Below, one piece after another: positions 22,203 through 32,809 of a stretch of DNA of 64,000 nt (position 1 is the first letter of the stretch; each line of letters begins with the position of its first letter). Below the pieces are notes generated by a model, which worked only from the letters and a program-made list of their open reading frames with translations, was not told the DNA's origin and ran no database searches. This DNA comes from Gari tellinella. Lineage: Eukaryota > Mollusca > Bivalvia > Cardiida > Psammobiidae. A program made the translations under genes and the position numbers. The stretch lies in assembly GCA_922989275.2 (NCBI GenBank), contig OV277857.1, positions 7,936,001 to 8,000,000 on the forward strand. The letters are read 5' to 3'.

Positions 22203-22945
22203 TGCGCTCACATTTGCTCTACGGCGGCCGTACGGCGGCCGCAGAGACGTGAAATCGAGAGAATCTTACGGCGGCCGTAGAGATTCTACGGCGGCCGTAC
22301 GGCAGCCGCACGGCATATCCCAATATCTTACAGGCCGTAGAGGTCGCCGTAGAATTATAACGCGGAGTTATAACATTTTTTCATTTCTACGGCGGCCGTA
22401 GAAACACACGCCGCAGAGTGGTTCTACGGCTGCCGTACGGCAGCCGTACGGTCGCCGTACGGCCACCGTGCGGCCGCCGTAACTCGATGGTCAATTTCCC
22501 TATTGAGCATTTGTACTTTTGATCGTATATGTAAAACATGAATATTATCTAAAAATGGATTTAGATGTCCTTAAATGCTGTTCAAATGTGTCCTTTGAGT
22601 TCATGGTGTTGCTGGACTGATAAAGTTGTGTGAACATGTAGCAAAACTAAGTTGTATAGCAGGAACAGCATTTTGGTTGCAAGGTATCTGGTGGGACTTC
22701 CACGGCTGCCGTACGGCGTCCGTACGGTCGCCGTGCGGTCAACGTACGGCAGCCGCACGGCGCTCGTACTTTGGCCAAGATTTTTAACCCCACCAAAATA
22801 AAATCTCGCCGCGCGGCAGCCGCAGCAAATGTGAGCGCAACACACGGCGGCCGTAGGAATTCTGCGGCGGCCGGGGAATTGCTACTCGCCGTAGAAATGA
22901 TTAGTCGTGCGGCCGCCGTACGGCAGCCGCAGCAAATGTGAGCGA
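22203..22945. mobile_element. GC-rich foldback element
   Basis: TGCGCTCACATTTGCT at the left faces AGCAAATGTGAGCGA at the right as inverted ends. A further inverted copy of this end lies at about 22825-22842. Inside are two blocks of a GC-rich motif, TACGGCGGCCGT and TACGGCAGCCGC, at about 22215-22490 and 22700-22925. They surround an AT-rich middle. The motif is itself palindromic (CGGCCG). Composition is far from the AT-rich surroundings. This layout, inverted ends with subterminal repeats, resembles foldback elements. No protein is encoded. Confidence 0.6.
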
Positions 22946-23792
22946 GGCATGAACGTCAGTTGTTGTTCCAAACGACTTCGTAGTGAAACTTCTAAATTTT
23001 ACAGCATGATAAGTACGATTTAAGTGTAGATAGTCTCTTATAACTCTATTTCAAAGTGACAGTGTGCAGCTTATATTGAAATTTTAACTGTGATAAATTG
23101 TCATGTTGTATACTGAAAATAAATAAATAAATAAAATACGAGTTTTACAAACATAAAAAGCATTATCTCGGCATCAAGTCAATCATACTAACCTTCATAT
23201 GGACATTGGTGAAAACGTGATGATACATGTATTCTCTCCAAACAACACTCGTTTATGATAAAACTAATTATTACACCTCGCTTTGAGTTACAATGTTGAA
23301 TTCCCATAGACCTACAGTTAACATTTTGCATGTCTTTTACATCTATACTGTCACTCTTTATGATATTCTTTTTGTGACGTCATTCTAAAGGACATGACGT
23401 TTTTACTACGTCCGAAAACGTACTGTCAGCCTTGACATGCCAATCGCTATTGGATACATTGGAACGTTTTAAAGAGTGGTAACTTATAATCAACTTGTGG
23501 CATTTTCTGTACAAGTTGCTTCCTTTTGTCCATTCCTTAACGATTTGTCATAATTTCGGAAGAGGATATTTGCCACCTAGACAATGTAAAGACGCTGTTT
23601 CTTCAATTTACTTATCATAACGTTCTTCTTTGTTTACTTGTAATATAATTATAAACAATGTGACGTCGTAAGACGGCGACGTCATTTCCCGCGTTATGTA
23701 CATGTCCGCGCTAAATTGGTGTTCACAACACATTTTATAAAAGACGAATAAAACGATTCCAAAGCCAGGGTTGATAAGCTCGGTGTAATAAA
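22946..23792. other. No gene recognised
   Basis: AT-rich sequence with AAATAAATAAATAAAA near 23119. TGACGTCATTCTAAAGGACA and CGACGTCATTTCCCGC contain CRE-like TGACGTCA-type sites, which are frequent by chance here. No frame, repeat family or splice pair is convincing. Confidence 0.4.
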
Positions 23793-23937
23793 ATAAATAT
23801 TAGATGTCAGTTTGCGTGACATTCAAATTGTCAACCCTCGAAAACAAGAATGTCACCCTCGGCTACGCCTCGGGGTGACATGCTGTTTCTCGGGTTGACA
23901 ATTTGAATGTCACGCAAACTGCCATCTAATATTTATA
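23793..23937. repeat. 145-bp long hairpin (family R)
   Basis: ATAAATATTAGATGTCAGTT and AACTGCCATCTAATATTTAT are the outer ends of near-perfect arms of about 65-70 bp. They continue through TTGCGTGACATTCAAATTGT. The tip is CCCTCGGCTACGCCTCGGGG. It is probably the core of a MITE. A single copy was found. Confidence 0.8.
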
Positions 23938-24017
23938 TAATATCATGTCAGTTGCAAACAGATTGAAACCTGAAAACCGACCTGGCGTCTGATCAGTCTC
24001 CAAACATAGCCACTCAT

Positions 24018-24230
24018 TAACCCTTTGCCTGCTGGTCGCGACTTTGTTGATTTTTACAAACAGTTTAGATTCAGATCAGACGCCGCGTAACGCGGCGTCT
24101 GATCTGAACCCAAACTGTTTGACACTCGTCTTTAGGTTTCTTTACTTTAAAAATGTATGAATCTAAATTTTCTTAATTTTTGCAGACGACAATGTCGAAG
24201 CAGATGATATCGTCGCAGGATAAGGGTTAA
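24018..24230. mobile_element. Family B element
   Basis: TTAACCCTTTGCCTGC and GCAGGATAAGGGTTAA ends. The hairpin ACAGTTTAGATTCAGATCAG is followed by ACGCCGCGTAACGCGGCGTC, almost perfect. The tail has GCAGACGACAATGTCGAAGC. Confidence 0.8.
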
Positions 24231-24317
24231 AATAAAAACATGTTTTAAAAACTGTGCCATTTTCTCCATTTTATTTCATTCCGTTTCACAGAATTACATC
24301 TTCACTGTACATGTACC

Positions 24318-24566
24318 TTAATCCTTTCACGCTCAAATTATTTAGGAGATTTTTACTCCCTTCACCGTTTCATTGCCGTCTGCTTCAATTTTGTTGTCTG
24401 CAATGTCGTTTCAAGGTTAAAAAATAAGACGTTTTGACTGGCGAAATTTTAAAACGAGTGTCAAACAGTTCGGATCCTGATCAGACGCCGCGTTACGCGG
24501 TGTCTGATCAGGATTCAGACTTTTTGCAACGCTCTTTTAAGCTTTATTGAGAGTGAAACGGTTAAA
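24318..24566. mobile_element. Family B element, opposite orientation to its neighbour
   Basis: TTAATCCTTTCACGCTCAAA and GAGAGTGAAACGGTTAA ends. The tail motif is in reverse (TTGCCGTCTGCTTCAATTTT, GTTGTCTGCAATGTCG), then hairpin CAAACAGTTCGGATCCTGAT with GACGCCGCGTTACGCGG. Confidence 0.8.
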
Positions 24567-25456
24567 CCCTTCAGTACTTTACCCCGGATAAAATGGTTAT
24601 TTGCGAGGGAATTCTTTACGGTGTAGGAAACCGAATTTAAAATTCTGTGGGATTTATTTACATCGGGAACATAATATCTAAAGAGCTTGGATTCTGTTCA
24701 GTAGTCGAGTTGATAGGCAAACCGATCAATCAACATCAAAATTGTCATTTATCGGTAAGAAAAGATAACTGTCAGAATTCGACCATATTTCGAACTTCTG
24801 TTACATGCACTATTTCTGCAAATGGTAGAAGAAAAGTGAAAAAAGAGCACAGCCAATTTCCTGGTAAAAAAGGTAAATGCCAGAGGCGTATTCAATTAAC
24901 AACGCCAACTGAAAGGTAGGTGTTGATTCGTCCCACAAAGGAGACGTACTTTCTACACATAATAGCACTGCTTGTATACGATCTCATGTAGTTTTTATCC
25001 TAACTCAAAATAACTTTTGAAAAGTTTACTAAATCATTGAAACATTTAAACAACTATCACACTTCTGCAAACTGTGTATATTTTTAAAAATAACTTTTGA
25101 TATTCAATCTGTTCATTCGTTATCCTTTTACTTTTTGCAAACTGAATGAATTTAAAGCCGGTGTCATGTTCGTACTATGTACGTCTCGTAATAATTAATG
25201 ATTGTCTCAATTGCCCGGATTAACAAAACTACGTCGAGTAGTAATCTTTTAATTGTTATCAGTAAGTAGAAAACTTAAACATGTACATGTATCGACCTAA
25301 CTGGAATTGTCCGTTTCATTTCCTGGTTTCTATTTATTGTGGATAGAATACCACATCAATTATCAATGATTATGCAAATACACTGAACCATCTATATGTT
25401 TCAAAGAATGCGAGCCATATTATATAAATGATTGTTTGCTTTAACAACTGGACAAA
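24567..25456. other. No gene recognised; weak exon-like frame
   Basis: A 90-codon frame at 24647-24919 ends in a basic tail (GRRKVKKEHSQFPGKKGKCQ) just before a donor-like AAGGTAGGTG. No acceptor or start context supports it, so it is not called as a gene. Confidence 0.3.
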
Positions 25457-25546
25457 ATGTCGGATACTAGTGAATACTGTGCTTTCGAAGATTTCGGGCT
25501 ACAGCCGGGTGATGGTTGCAAAAAACTATGGTTTTCGTTATTTTAA
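25457..25546 (+). CDS. Short ORF with good start context, unknown
   Basis: ATG in the context GACAAAATGTCGG opens a 29-codon peptide, MSDTSEYCAFEDFGLQPGDG then CKKLWFSLF, ending at TAA. A strong donor-like GTAAGTAAAA starts two bases after the stop codon. It could be the first exon of a spliced gene read in a slightly different way, a short upstream ORF, or chance. No domain is recognisable and no neighbouring exon was found. Confidence 0.2.
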   Translation: MSDTSEYCAFEDFGLQPGDGCKKLWFSLF

Positions 25547-26693
25547 TGTAAGTAAAAAGGGTATAGGTAGAAAGGGAAGAGGATTGAAAGTGAAGTTAGC
25601 TGAGTAGAAAGCACTGCAAACGGACAACACTGGTAACAATACTCCCGATCATTAAGAAATCATTAAGAAATATGTTTTATTCTGACCTGCTCGTTTTAAA
25701 TTTAGATTGGGACAAATTTTGACTCGAATTTTTCCGTAACCTTAAGCGACAGCCATATCTGGATACGGATAGCTGTATCTTTTGTGCGTAATGTTCATTT
25801 AAGAAGACGAGATCTTCCCCGTTTTAAAAAAGGCGAACGCAATGCAATGCATAGAACTGTAGAAAATTACAACTTTTTTATTTTCTAACTATCTATCTAA
25901 TCTAGAAACAAAGCGGCCGGGTCAGAAAAATCTGATAATACTATTCTGCTTTACAAGATGTATGTACCCTTGTTTCCATTGCCCCAAAACAGCAGTATTG
26001 ATTCAGATCAGTCGCACAGATCCGTCTTGATCCACATTAATGTTCAAGTGACTTCAATCAATGCATAAGACAAATGAAAACACACGATATAATAGCAGTT
26101 AGGGACAGGAAAACAAAAGGTGTTATTCATTCTAGTTGAAACGAAATAGTGTCCGATTTTTCTGACTTGTCCGTGTTATTTTAAGAACAGAATAGTTCAT
26201 AATGGTAAATAGATAACAGGGTAACATCGGATCCATATACACTGAGAGGATTTTCTAACCGACCAGTCAGATTAAAAGGTGGTACCCTAAAACCTGGTTA
26301 ATACGGATGCCAAAATATACATTTGCCATGAGATGAAGATGTTTTATAATAGGATAAAAAGTATCATTAAAATTGATCACGAATTATGGACAACATGATT
26401 GAATTTGTAACCTAACCCTAAAATGACAAGTAACAATGTAATGAATGGCACTTGTCGGTTTGGCCGCCAGCTTTCAACGCGACATTGGTGCCATATGTAC
26501 CATTTAAATGATTACTTTGAAAAAATATTATGTAAGGAATGCTGAGGCAACTCTTGGTCTGTTTTCTTATAATATGTAAAATACCAAAAATGCCACTACA
26601 CAAGTATTATGTCAGGTATTTAGCACTGTATTCTAAGAGTCACAGGGCTGCCATTTCTCCTGATTTTTCCGAAATCTTCGGATTTTTTGTCAA
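25547..26693. other. No gene recognised; family A trace
   Basis: CTTCCCCGTTTTAAAAAAGG and AGAAAATTACAACTTTTT near 25816-25880 are a worn left part of family A. The rest holds no supported feature. Confidence 0.4.
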
Positions 26694-26815
26694 CGGATGG
26701 AAGCTTAAAGCAGACTGAACGTATAGCAAAATGCGCCTGAAGTCGCATTCTGCTTTACTTTCAACCTGTTTTAAGCATCATGTGTCTTTAAAACTAGAAA
26801 CAGACAAAGGGTAAA
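26694..26815. mobile_element. Family E element
   Basis: AAGCTTAAAGCAGACTGAAC and TTCAACCTGTTTTAAGC are hairpin arms. The tip is AATGCGCCTGAAGTCGCATT. CTAGAAACAGAC follows, as in other family E copies. Confidence 0.65.
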
Positions 26816-27091
26816 AGGTATAATGCGGAAGATCGCGCTTGAAAAATTGAAATATTTGAAATCTTAGGATTTTTTTTAACAAATTATGGCAGCCCTGGAG
26901 TCATAGTCTTAATTTTTTTTCGCATTACTTTTGTAATGCATTGGACAGACACATGTCTATATATTAATTTAATATATATAATATAAGAAACATTCATATA
27001 TAATTTTATATACACGTACGAGGTATTTCCCTTACTGATTGGTGTCTCAAGATGTTTGAAGTACCTTATGTAGTGACATTATTAAAACTTG

Positions 27092-27462
27092 TACATTGTT
27101 CCCTCTCTACAACGGCCCTCTTAAAAAGGCTCTCTCCTTACACCTACACTTGTCGCAATTTCCTAAACGGGACAATCATGTCAAATGCTTTTAATGCTGC
27201 AAAATCGTCTGCTTAGAATTATCATCTCCAGTTTTTCTCGAAGTTACATATAAGTGGAGAGTTTGATAGAATATAATGACGAGTGACAAACAGCTTAAAT
27301 CTATATCGTAGATCAGACGCCGCGTCACGCGCCGTCTGCTCTTGTTTCAATTGTTGGCAAATTTAAGCATAACTTTCAGTTTCCTTCTCTTTAACGACCC
27401 TCCAAACAACACACATGACATGTGTCTCCCATTGGGTGTCGTTGTAGAGAGGGGGCACTGTA
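27092..27462. mobile_element. MITE family C copy 3
   Basis: TACATTGTTCCCTCTCTACA and TGTAGAGAGGGGGCACTGTA are the ends (TA-flanked). The core is GTAGATCAGACGCCGCGTCA with CGCGCCGTCTGCTC. About 370 bp. Confidence 0.8.
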
Positions 27463-27620
27463 GTTAGTACAGTTCTTATTGGTTGATGACAATCCGATGT
27501 GTTATGAATGGAGAATGAACTGTGATTAAGCACTTCGAATGTTGCACAGAAATCAGTCCACTAATCCGTATAAGAAAACTAAATAGTTATCAACACAAAT
27601 TTAATTTGAAGTGTCTGGAA

Positions 27621-27832
27621 TAAACCTTTATCTGCTGATGGCTACTTTACTGTTCTTTCCCCCAAAATGTTTTGACCTAGATGAGACGGCGCGTAAAGCG
27701 GCGTCTCATCTAGATCCAAACTATTTGACATTCGGCTTAAGGGTTGGATACCAAAATGTATAAAACTAAATTTAACAAATTTTGCAGACGACAATTTCAA
27801 ATCAGACGATATTACAGCAGGATAAGGATTAA
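27621..27832. mobile_element. Family B element
   Basis: TAAACCTTTATCTGCTG and CAGCAGGATAAGGATTAA ends. The hairpin is GACCTAGATGAGACGGCGCG with GCGGCGTCTCATCTAGATC. The tip differs from the family's usual CAGACGCC as GAGACG(G/C)C on both arms, so compensatory changes kept the hairpin paired. Confidence 0.75.
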
Positions 27833-28360
27833 TTGTTTTTAAACACGAACCTGTTTGGCAATAGTGTTGTCAGTAATCAATCATTGTTGGTAATGCAATA
27901 AATGGAAATGAAGTTACACGCGTTTGTTTTTTAATTACAACAACTTTAGTTTAAACATATGTGTTTGTAGTGCGATTGCAAGAGTTGCTCGGCTAAATTG
28001 TCTGTATAACTAAGAAATAATAATTCGTAGCAGTGCATTATTCTACATACGGTCACAGTTAGGAGATGATATGTGGAGTCGGCCTTTAGACCGAGTGATA
28101 TTATTACCCACATCTCAATCACAGGTGTCAGACGCATGCTTTGCCCCAATATGACACCTCAAAACACAAATTACGGGCATACAACCATGAACACGTCCTT
28201 TTTCATGACCAAACACCATATTCTGACCAAAAGCTTTTTTTTATTTATTTTTTTTATAGTATAGATCTATACACAATTAAGTCAGATTGTAACTTGTTTG
28301 CCTGATAATTCCTATATTGTTTCACTTCAATGGATTATATTTGAATCTTATATAACCATT

Positions 28361-29810
28361 TACTGCATTCATAATATCGGTTACCATAATTACAAACTAA
28401 AATAAAAAGTACACAGAACACACAGCACAGTCGTGATATATGTCATTTTAAAGGAGACATTTCAAAGCTTTCAGCAATTTAAAAATTACGGGAGAACGTT
28501 GACGTCATGACGTCATTGATGACGTCATCAAAATAAATTGTATTTTCAAAATGATGCTTCGTACAGAAAAGTCCACAGAAATAGTTAAGCTTTATTATGA
28601 GACTTATTCACCAGCCACAGTTATCAGAGCAATGAAAATGCGATACCCTGAAGATAAGAAATTGAATAAAATGCAAGTGCATAGAATTGTTAAACGATTT
28701 GAACAGTCAGGATCGGTAAAAGACAGAATACATGATAATGCCGGGAGACCGAGAGCAGTCAGATCACCGGAGTCATTGGAGCAAGTGAAATCTGTTATTG
28801 CAGAAACACCACAGAAGTCCGTGAGCCGAGTCTTGGGTGATATAACTAACAAAGCGAGTGTTTCCAGCGTATACAGGATGCTAAGGTATGACTTAAAATT
28901 GACACCGTATACTATTTCAATCAAACAACATTTGAAGGAATCTGATATCAGCAGTAGACTTGCTTTCGCGACCTGGATGAAAGATCGGCCGGAAATAGCA
29001 GACAATATTTGGTTTTCCGACGAAGCTCACTTCTATCTAAATGCTCAAGTGAATAAAAAGAACTGCCGTTTCTCGGGTACTGAAAACCCAGACTTTTGTA
29101 TTGAGCGATCATTACATTCACAGAAGGTGACGGTATGGGCGGCTTTAAGTTCATCAGGAATTATTGGTCCGTACTTTTTTGAGGATGAAAACGGTGATGT
29201 TGAGACAATAAACAGTGCACGCTACCTGAACCTCTTAAAGAAGAAATTTTTGCCAGTATTACGCAGAAAAGGAGCGGACTTAAATAGCATTTGGTTCCAG
29301 CAAGATGGTGCCACACCCCATACATCTGGAGAAGTTATCGCATGGCTGGAAACAACGTTCGGCACAAACTTTATCTCTTACAGAACTGACAATGTGTGGC
29401 CTCTTCACTCTCCTGACCTATGTCCTCTTGATTTTTTTCTGTGGGTTATCTCAAAGATAGAGTGTATAGTCCTTCGCCATCCTCCACAGAAGAGATGAAG
29501 CTATCAATTAGACGTGCACTTAGAAACATTCCGACAGACATGTGCAAATGCGTGATAAACAACTTCAAGAAACGTTTAGACGTCGTTTTGCTTCGGGGAG
29601 GACGTCATCTTGAGCATGTACTATAAACTCACATCTTTTTATGAAAGGAAAATAAGGTGAGCATTTCACTAAGACATATTGATGTTATGGGCATCAAATG
29701 AAGCCTTGTTTTGTCTCCTATCACTTAGTGACTTTCAGTTTTACATATATTCAGAATGTTGAAAAATGTGAGACGGCAAAATGGTAACCGATATTATGAA
29801 ACACCCTGTA
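28361..29810 (+). mobile_element. Tc1/mariner-superfamily transposon (DD41D type)
   Basis: The right end reads ATTATGAAACACCCTGTA, that is TACAGGGTGTTTCATAAT inverted, with TA at the boundary. CATAATATCGGTTACCAT (28370-28387) and its complement ATGGTAACCGATATTATG (29781-29798) form perfect inner inverted repeats. The outermost bases of the left end (TACTGCATTCATAAT) are degraded. About 1.45 kb, enclosing one transposase gene. It is inserted within the 8-bp-TSD element. Confidence 0.8.
28551..29626 (+). pseudogene. Mariner-type transposase (DD41D), one frameshift
   Basis: Cuts and pastes its transposon in the nucleus by a DDE/D mechanism. An intact frame of 315 codons starts at the first of two adjacent ATGs. 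Residues about 8-60 form a helix-turn-helix region (ATVIRAMKMRYPEDKKLNKM), followed by a GRPR motif at 65-68. The catalytic aspartates are D157 (WFSDEAH), D252 (FQQDGATPH) and D294 (CPLDFF), with 41 residues between the last two. At 29441-29445 the frame breaks inside CTGTGGGTTATC: one G is missing, and GYLKDRVY with the C-terminal tail continues in another frame to a stop at 29624-29626. The full protein would be about 358 residues. Everything else is open, so the copy is young or the missing G is a sequencing error in a G run. Assignment to the superfamily is firm. The DD41D subgroup rests on spacing alone. Confidence 0.85.
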
Positions 29811-30135
29811 CCTTTGAAAGGTGTCCAACTCCCACGGCAAACGTGCTTCGTGAAACGCACGGACTTCACTCCAGTCAATTCTCGATCGATTGTAAATTAA
29901 AAGATACCATCGCACGCAGAAAACCCTATGGTACACAATGGAATTCCATATTATATCAATTTCTATCGAAAACAAGCCCATCCGACTCTCAAAAGTCGCA
30001 ACTTATTCAGGTCAAACAAGTCTCTACCGTCACATACACAGTACTTTTTACCGCTGGGTCTTATCTTTACACCTTAAATCTACGACATGCACTCCGTGTC
30101 CGCCATATTTCGATAAAAACATTTAAAAGAAGAAA

Positions 30136-30310
30136 CTTACCATACATGACAAAGCCAAACTACTCTGCATTATCGCACAACGGCACCAGTCCATGTCGAC
30201 GTTTTTCTACCTCCGGGTCACGGAAAGCAGATGGCCAGTGCGATTCAAATTGAAACCCTGGCCGTTGCGCGATAATGTAGAGTAATTTAGCTTTGACATG
30301 TATGATAAGT
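30136..30310. repeat. Hairpin within the 8-bp-TSD element
   Basis: CTTACCATACATGACAAAGC pairs with GCTTTGACATGTATGATAAG, and the pairing continues through CTCTGCATTATCGC. Arms are about 50 bp with a 70-bp loop. Confidence 0.7.
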
Positions 30311-30654
30311 TAATTCTTTTAAATGTATTTTAGATCGAAATATAGAGGCCAACATTTTTTTTAAAAAAGAGCTTTTGGTCAGAATATGGTGTTTGGTCAT
30401 AGAAAAGGACGTTTTCATGGTTTATGCCCTTTATTTGTGTTTTGAGGTGTAATATTGGGGCAAAGCATGCGTCTGGCACCTGTGATCTCAATCACATGGT
30501 AACGCACTAAGTACGACTTTGTTATTTCGATTCTAACACGACCTTTTATTTAACAAAAATAATTTTCCATGGAGAAAAACGCCGAACTGGAAGCGTTGTC
30601 AGTTTCCACGCCATTTACTTAACACGATTTTCTCTCCTGCAGTTGTTCGAGTGT

Positions 30655-30895
30655 AAGGCAAACGCTAAACAGAAAAATATTCCAAGTCGATAATGCTTCA
30701 TCTTTCGCAGACGCCGCTTCACGCGACGGCTGATCAGGACCAAAATGTTTGACACTCGTTTTGAAATTTCTTCAGTCATACTGCCTCATTTTTAAACTTT
30801 TAAACGACATTGCAGACAACAAAATTGAAGCAGACGACAATAAAACGGTGGCGAGGTAAAATCTTTACGAAAGATTCGGTAGTGAAAGGGTTAAA
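30655..30895. mobile_element. Family B element
   Basis: AGACGCCGCTTCACGCGACG with GCTGATCAGGACCAAAATG is a degraded hairpin. The tail is well kept: TTCTTCAGTCATACTGCC, ACGACATTGCAGACAAC, GAAGCAGACGACAATAAAAC, and the right end GTAGTGAAAGGGTTAAAC. The left end is not clear. Confidence 0.65.
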
Positions 30896-31350
30896 CAAAC
30901 CCAGTAGTCATGAATATACAGCGAAACAAATAAACCGAACGTATCCCTGGCCTTCCATAATATTACCTAATATAACAATATTCCAAATATAGAATTAGAA
31001 ACAGTATTAATTTATAAGACTGGTCTTTTCTTATACATGTATATATACCTCTAAGAGCATTTGTTTTTTAAAAAAATCATAAGGTTGAAGAGCAGTCTTA
31101 TAAATAAATAACATACTATTACCGTTTGCAAAAAACTGTTCAAACTGAGCCACTCTTTCTTTACGGCATTGCTTTAACCAAATGTCAAACAATTTAAATC
31201 CTTATCATACATCGAGATTCTCGGCATTTGGATTGTATTCAAACTGTGTTCGGTTGAAAATTCGCAATTAGAATGCTGACAGTTTATCACATATCGCACT
31301 TAGAAGTTAAAACTTGGCAAAATTGAGATGTTTGGGCATTTTACATATTT

Positions 31351-31436
31351 TATATCGAGGGTTTGGTTCAAAACTACTGTAACTCCTTCACAATTGTGAG
31401 GGAGTTACAATAGTTTTATACCAAGCCCTCGATATA
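31351..31436. repeat. 86-bp hairpin
   Basis: TATATCGAGGGTTTGGTTCA and its partner TACCAAGCCCTCGATATA enclose AACTCCTTCACAATTGTGAG, giving arms of about 43 bp with a few mismatches. No second copy was found. It may be the core of a rare MITE. Confidence 0.7.
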
Positions 31437-31829
31437 GTTGTGTGGCTTCCATTGCCCCTTCTGACAATTACATTGTAGAGACAAATATAGACTTTCGGTG
31501 CAAAACGGAGAGACAATATCAAATTTTCACATTTAAAAAAAAAATGTGAGTTATGCTTAATGTATTTTAGCAACTGTTTTAGTTTTACAATTTGTTATAA
31601 ATTACCGATGCTTGAAATTTGTGTTTCAGAAAAACAGTTGCTATAATAAGTACTTCATATTTTCTTATACTACTACTACTACTAATAATAACGACTTCAT
31701 TTCATGTGGATTACATATTTGGTATAGAACAAACAAACCAATTTTTAATAAGGTCCACAAACAAAATTAACATATATACAACATGAAGGAACACAATTAC
31801 AAATCAGTATTTTTAAACCTTTGCAAACA

Positions 31830-31890
31830 GAGTGGCCCCTGAAAAGACAGTTCCTGTAGGAGCTCTCTACAGGGACTACTCTGTTTACTT
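31830..31890. mobile_element. Family F hairpin
   Basis: CAAACAGAGTGGCCCCTG and CAGGGACTACTCTGTTTAC pair around AGTTCCTGTAGGAGCTCTCT. Confidence 0.6.
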
Positions 31891-31975
31891 AAAGCAATTT
31901 AAAAGATTAAGCTGAAAATGATAATGCATAAATGTCATTATGAGAATTCAGGATTTGTTATCTATACATGAATAT

Positions 31976-32401
31976 GTTGTTGTTGTTCTGCTAAGGTTTA
32001 GCGTCCCTCGTGTGTCTAATCGCTGCCGCATCCCAACGTTCTAGGATCCCGCAGCTTGCGCCATTATCGTCCGGACGTCTCCTCAGCCGGCGGAGTGGTC
32101 TAAAGTTGGGTTCCCGAAGTGGCTGTTTTCGACATCCGATGATGGATCTTCAAAGTTGAATTTGGTTGGTGGCTGGCATCCATCTGTAGAATTTCTAAGT
32201 TGTTGATGGATCCAGTGGCGAAGAGGAAAAAAGACAAAGTCGACTCCATGAGGTAGCTGTCTTCCAAAAACGGCGCTTCTTAGGGCCACACCCGCCGATG
32301 TTGGTCAGGGATCCAGCCATTGGCTAAGCCTGCCACGCTTAGCCATGGACTAGATCCCTTTGCCTCTCCCACGACGTACACGTCTCGGCGGGTCGAGAGA
32401 G
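31976..32401 (-). mobile_element. SINE-like retroinsertion with 13-bp TSD
   Basis: TATACATGAATAT occurs on both sides (31963-31975 and 32402-32414). The left edge reads GTTGTTGTTGTT, that is an (AAC)n tail when read on the minus strand, so the insertion is a minus-strand retrocopy of 426 bp. The 3' part reads ACACGAGGGACGCTAAACC on the minus strand, a phrase reminiscent of LINE-mobilised SINE tails. TGGCTAAGCGTGG near the 5' end resembles a pol III A box. No convincing B box was seen. The sequence is more GC-rich than its surroundings. A 68-codon minus frame inside is probably not a protein. It could also be a retrocopied non-coding RNA. Confidence 0.65.
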
Positions 32402-32527
32402 TATACATGAATATTGAATGGGTAGAGGCAATATAAAGCCAAAAAACCCCGACGATTTAACAAATATCAAAGATCTAGATCAATGAAATTTCATAACAAA
32501 CGGTAAGGAATATACCAAAGATACTTC

Positions 32528-32710
32528 AAACCCTTTACTTCATGGTATATTTCTAGTATTGAAGAAAGGTGATCACTTAAACCAGGTTGAAAGTAAATCA
32601 AAATGAGCCTAAATGTGCACTCTGTTTTACTTTAAACCCGCTTCAAGTCACCATCTACTAGAGAACATAAAACATTTTTCATGAAACATATCTATGTAGT
32701 AAAGGGTTAA
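32528..32710. mobile_element. Family E element
   Basis: Ends AAACCCTTTACTTCATGG and GTAGTAAAGGGTTAAAG. GTGATCACTTAAACCAGGTT and ACCCGCTTCAAGTCACC are the arms. Confidence 0.65.
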
Positions 32711-32809
32711 AGCAACATGTAGTTTTAATCAAGATCCATATTTATATCATAACTTATATACATAGAAGCCCTTACAAGCAGCTAAGGCCTTGATCAGTCA
32801 TTAACCCTT

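Larger units (their letters stand above)
28120..30484. mobile_element. Non-autonomous DNA element with 8-bp TSD, invaded by a mariner
   Basis: The inverted ends CACAGGTGTCAGACGCATGC and GCATGCGTCTGGCACCTGTG continue for about 120 bp (28120-28240 and 30367-30484) at roughly 90% identity. ATCTCAAT directly flanks both sides (28112-28119 and 30485-30492), an 8-bp target duplication. Known superfamilies with 8-bp duplications include hAT and P; Mutator gives 8-11. The ends alone do not decide between them. Without the nested mariner (28361-29810) the element is about 0.9 kb and has no transposase. A 175-bp hairpin lies at 30136-30310 near its right arm. Confidence 0.75.

Noticed and set aside
22203..22945. 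CpG island promoter
   Set aside because: The GC-rich blocks are tandem palindromic units inside inverted ends, which fits a mobile element better than a promoter. No exon follows.
28604..29005. 133-codon minus-strand frame opposite the transposase
   Set aside because: Shadow of the transposase gene; the plus frame has catalytic motifs.
32083..32289. 68-codon minus frame MALRSAVFGRQLPHGVDFVF
   Set aside because: Lies wholly inside the SINE-like insertion; no homology recognised and probably non-coding.
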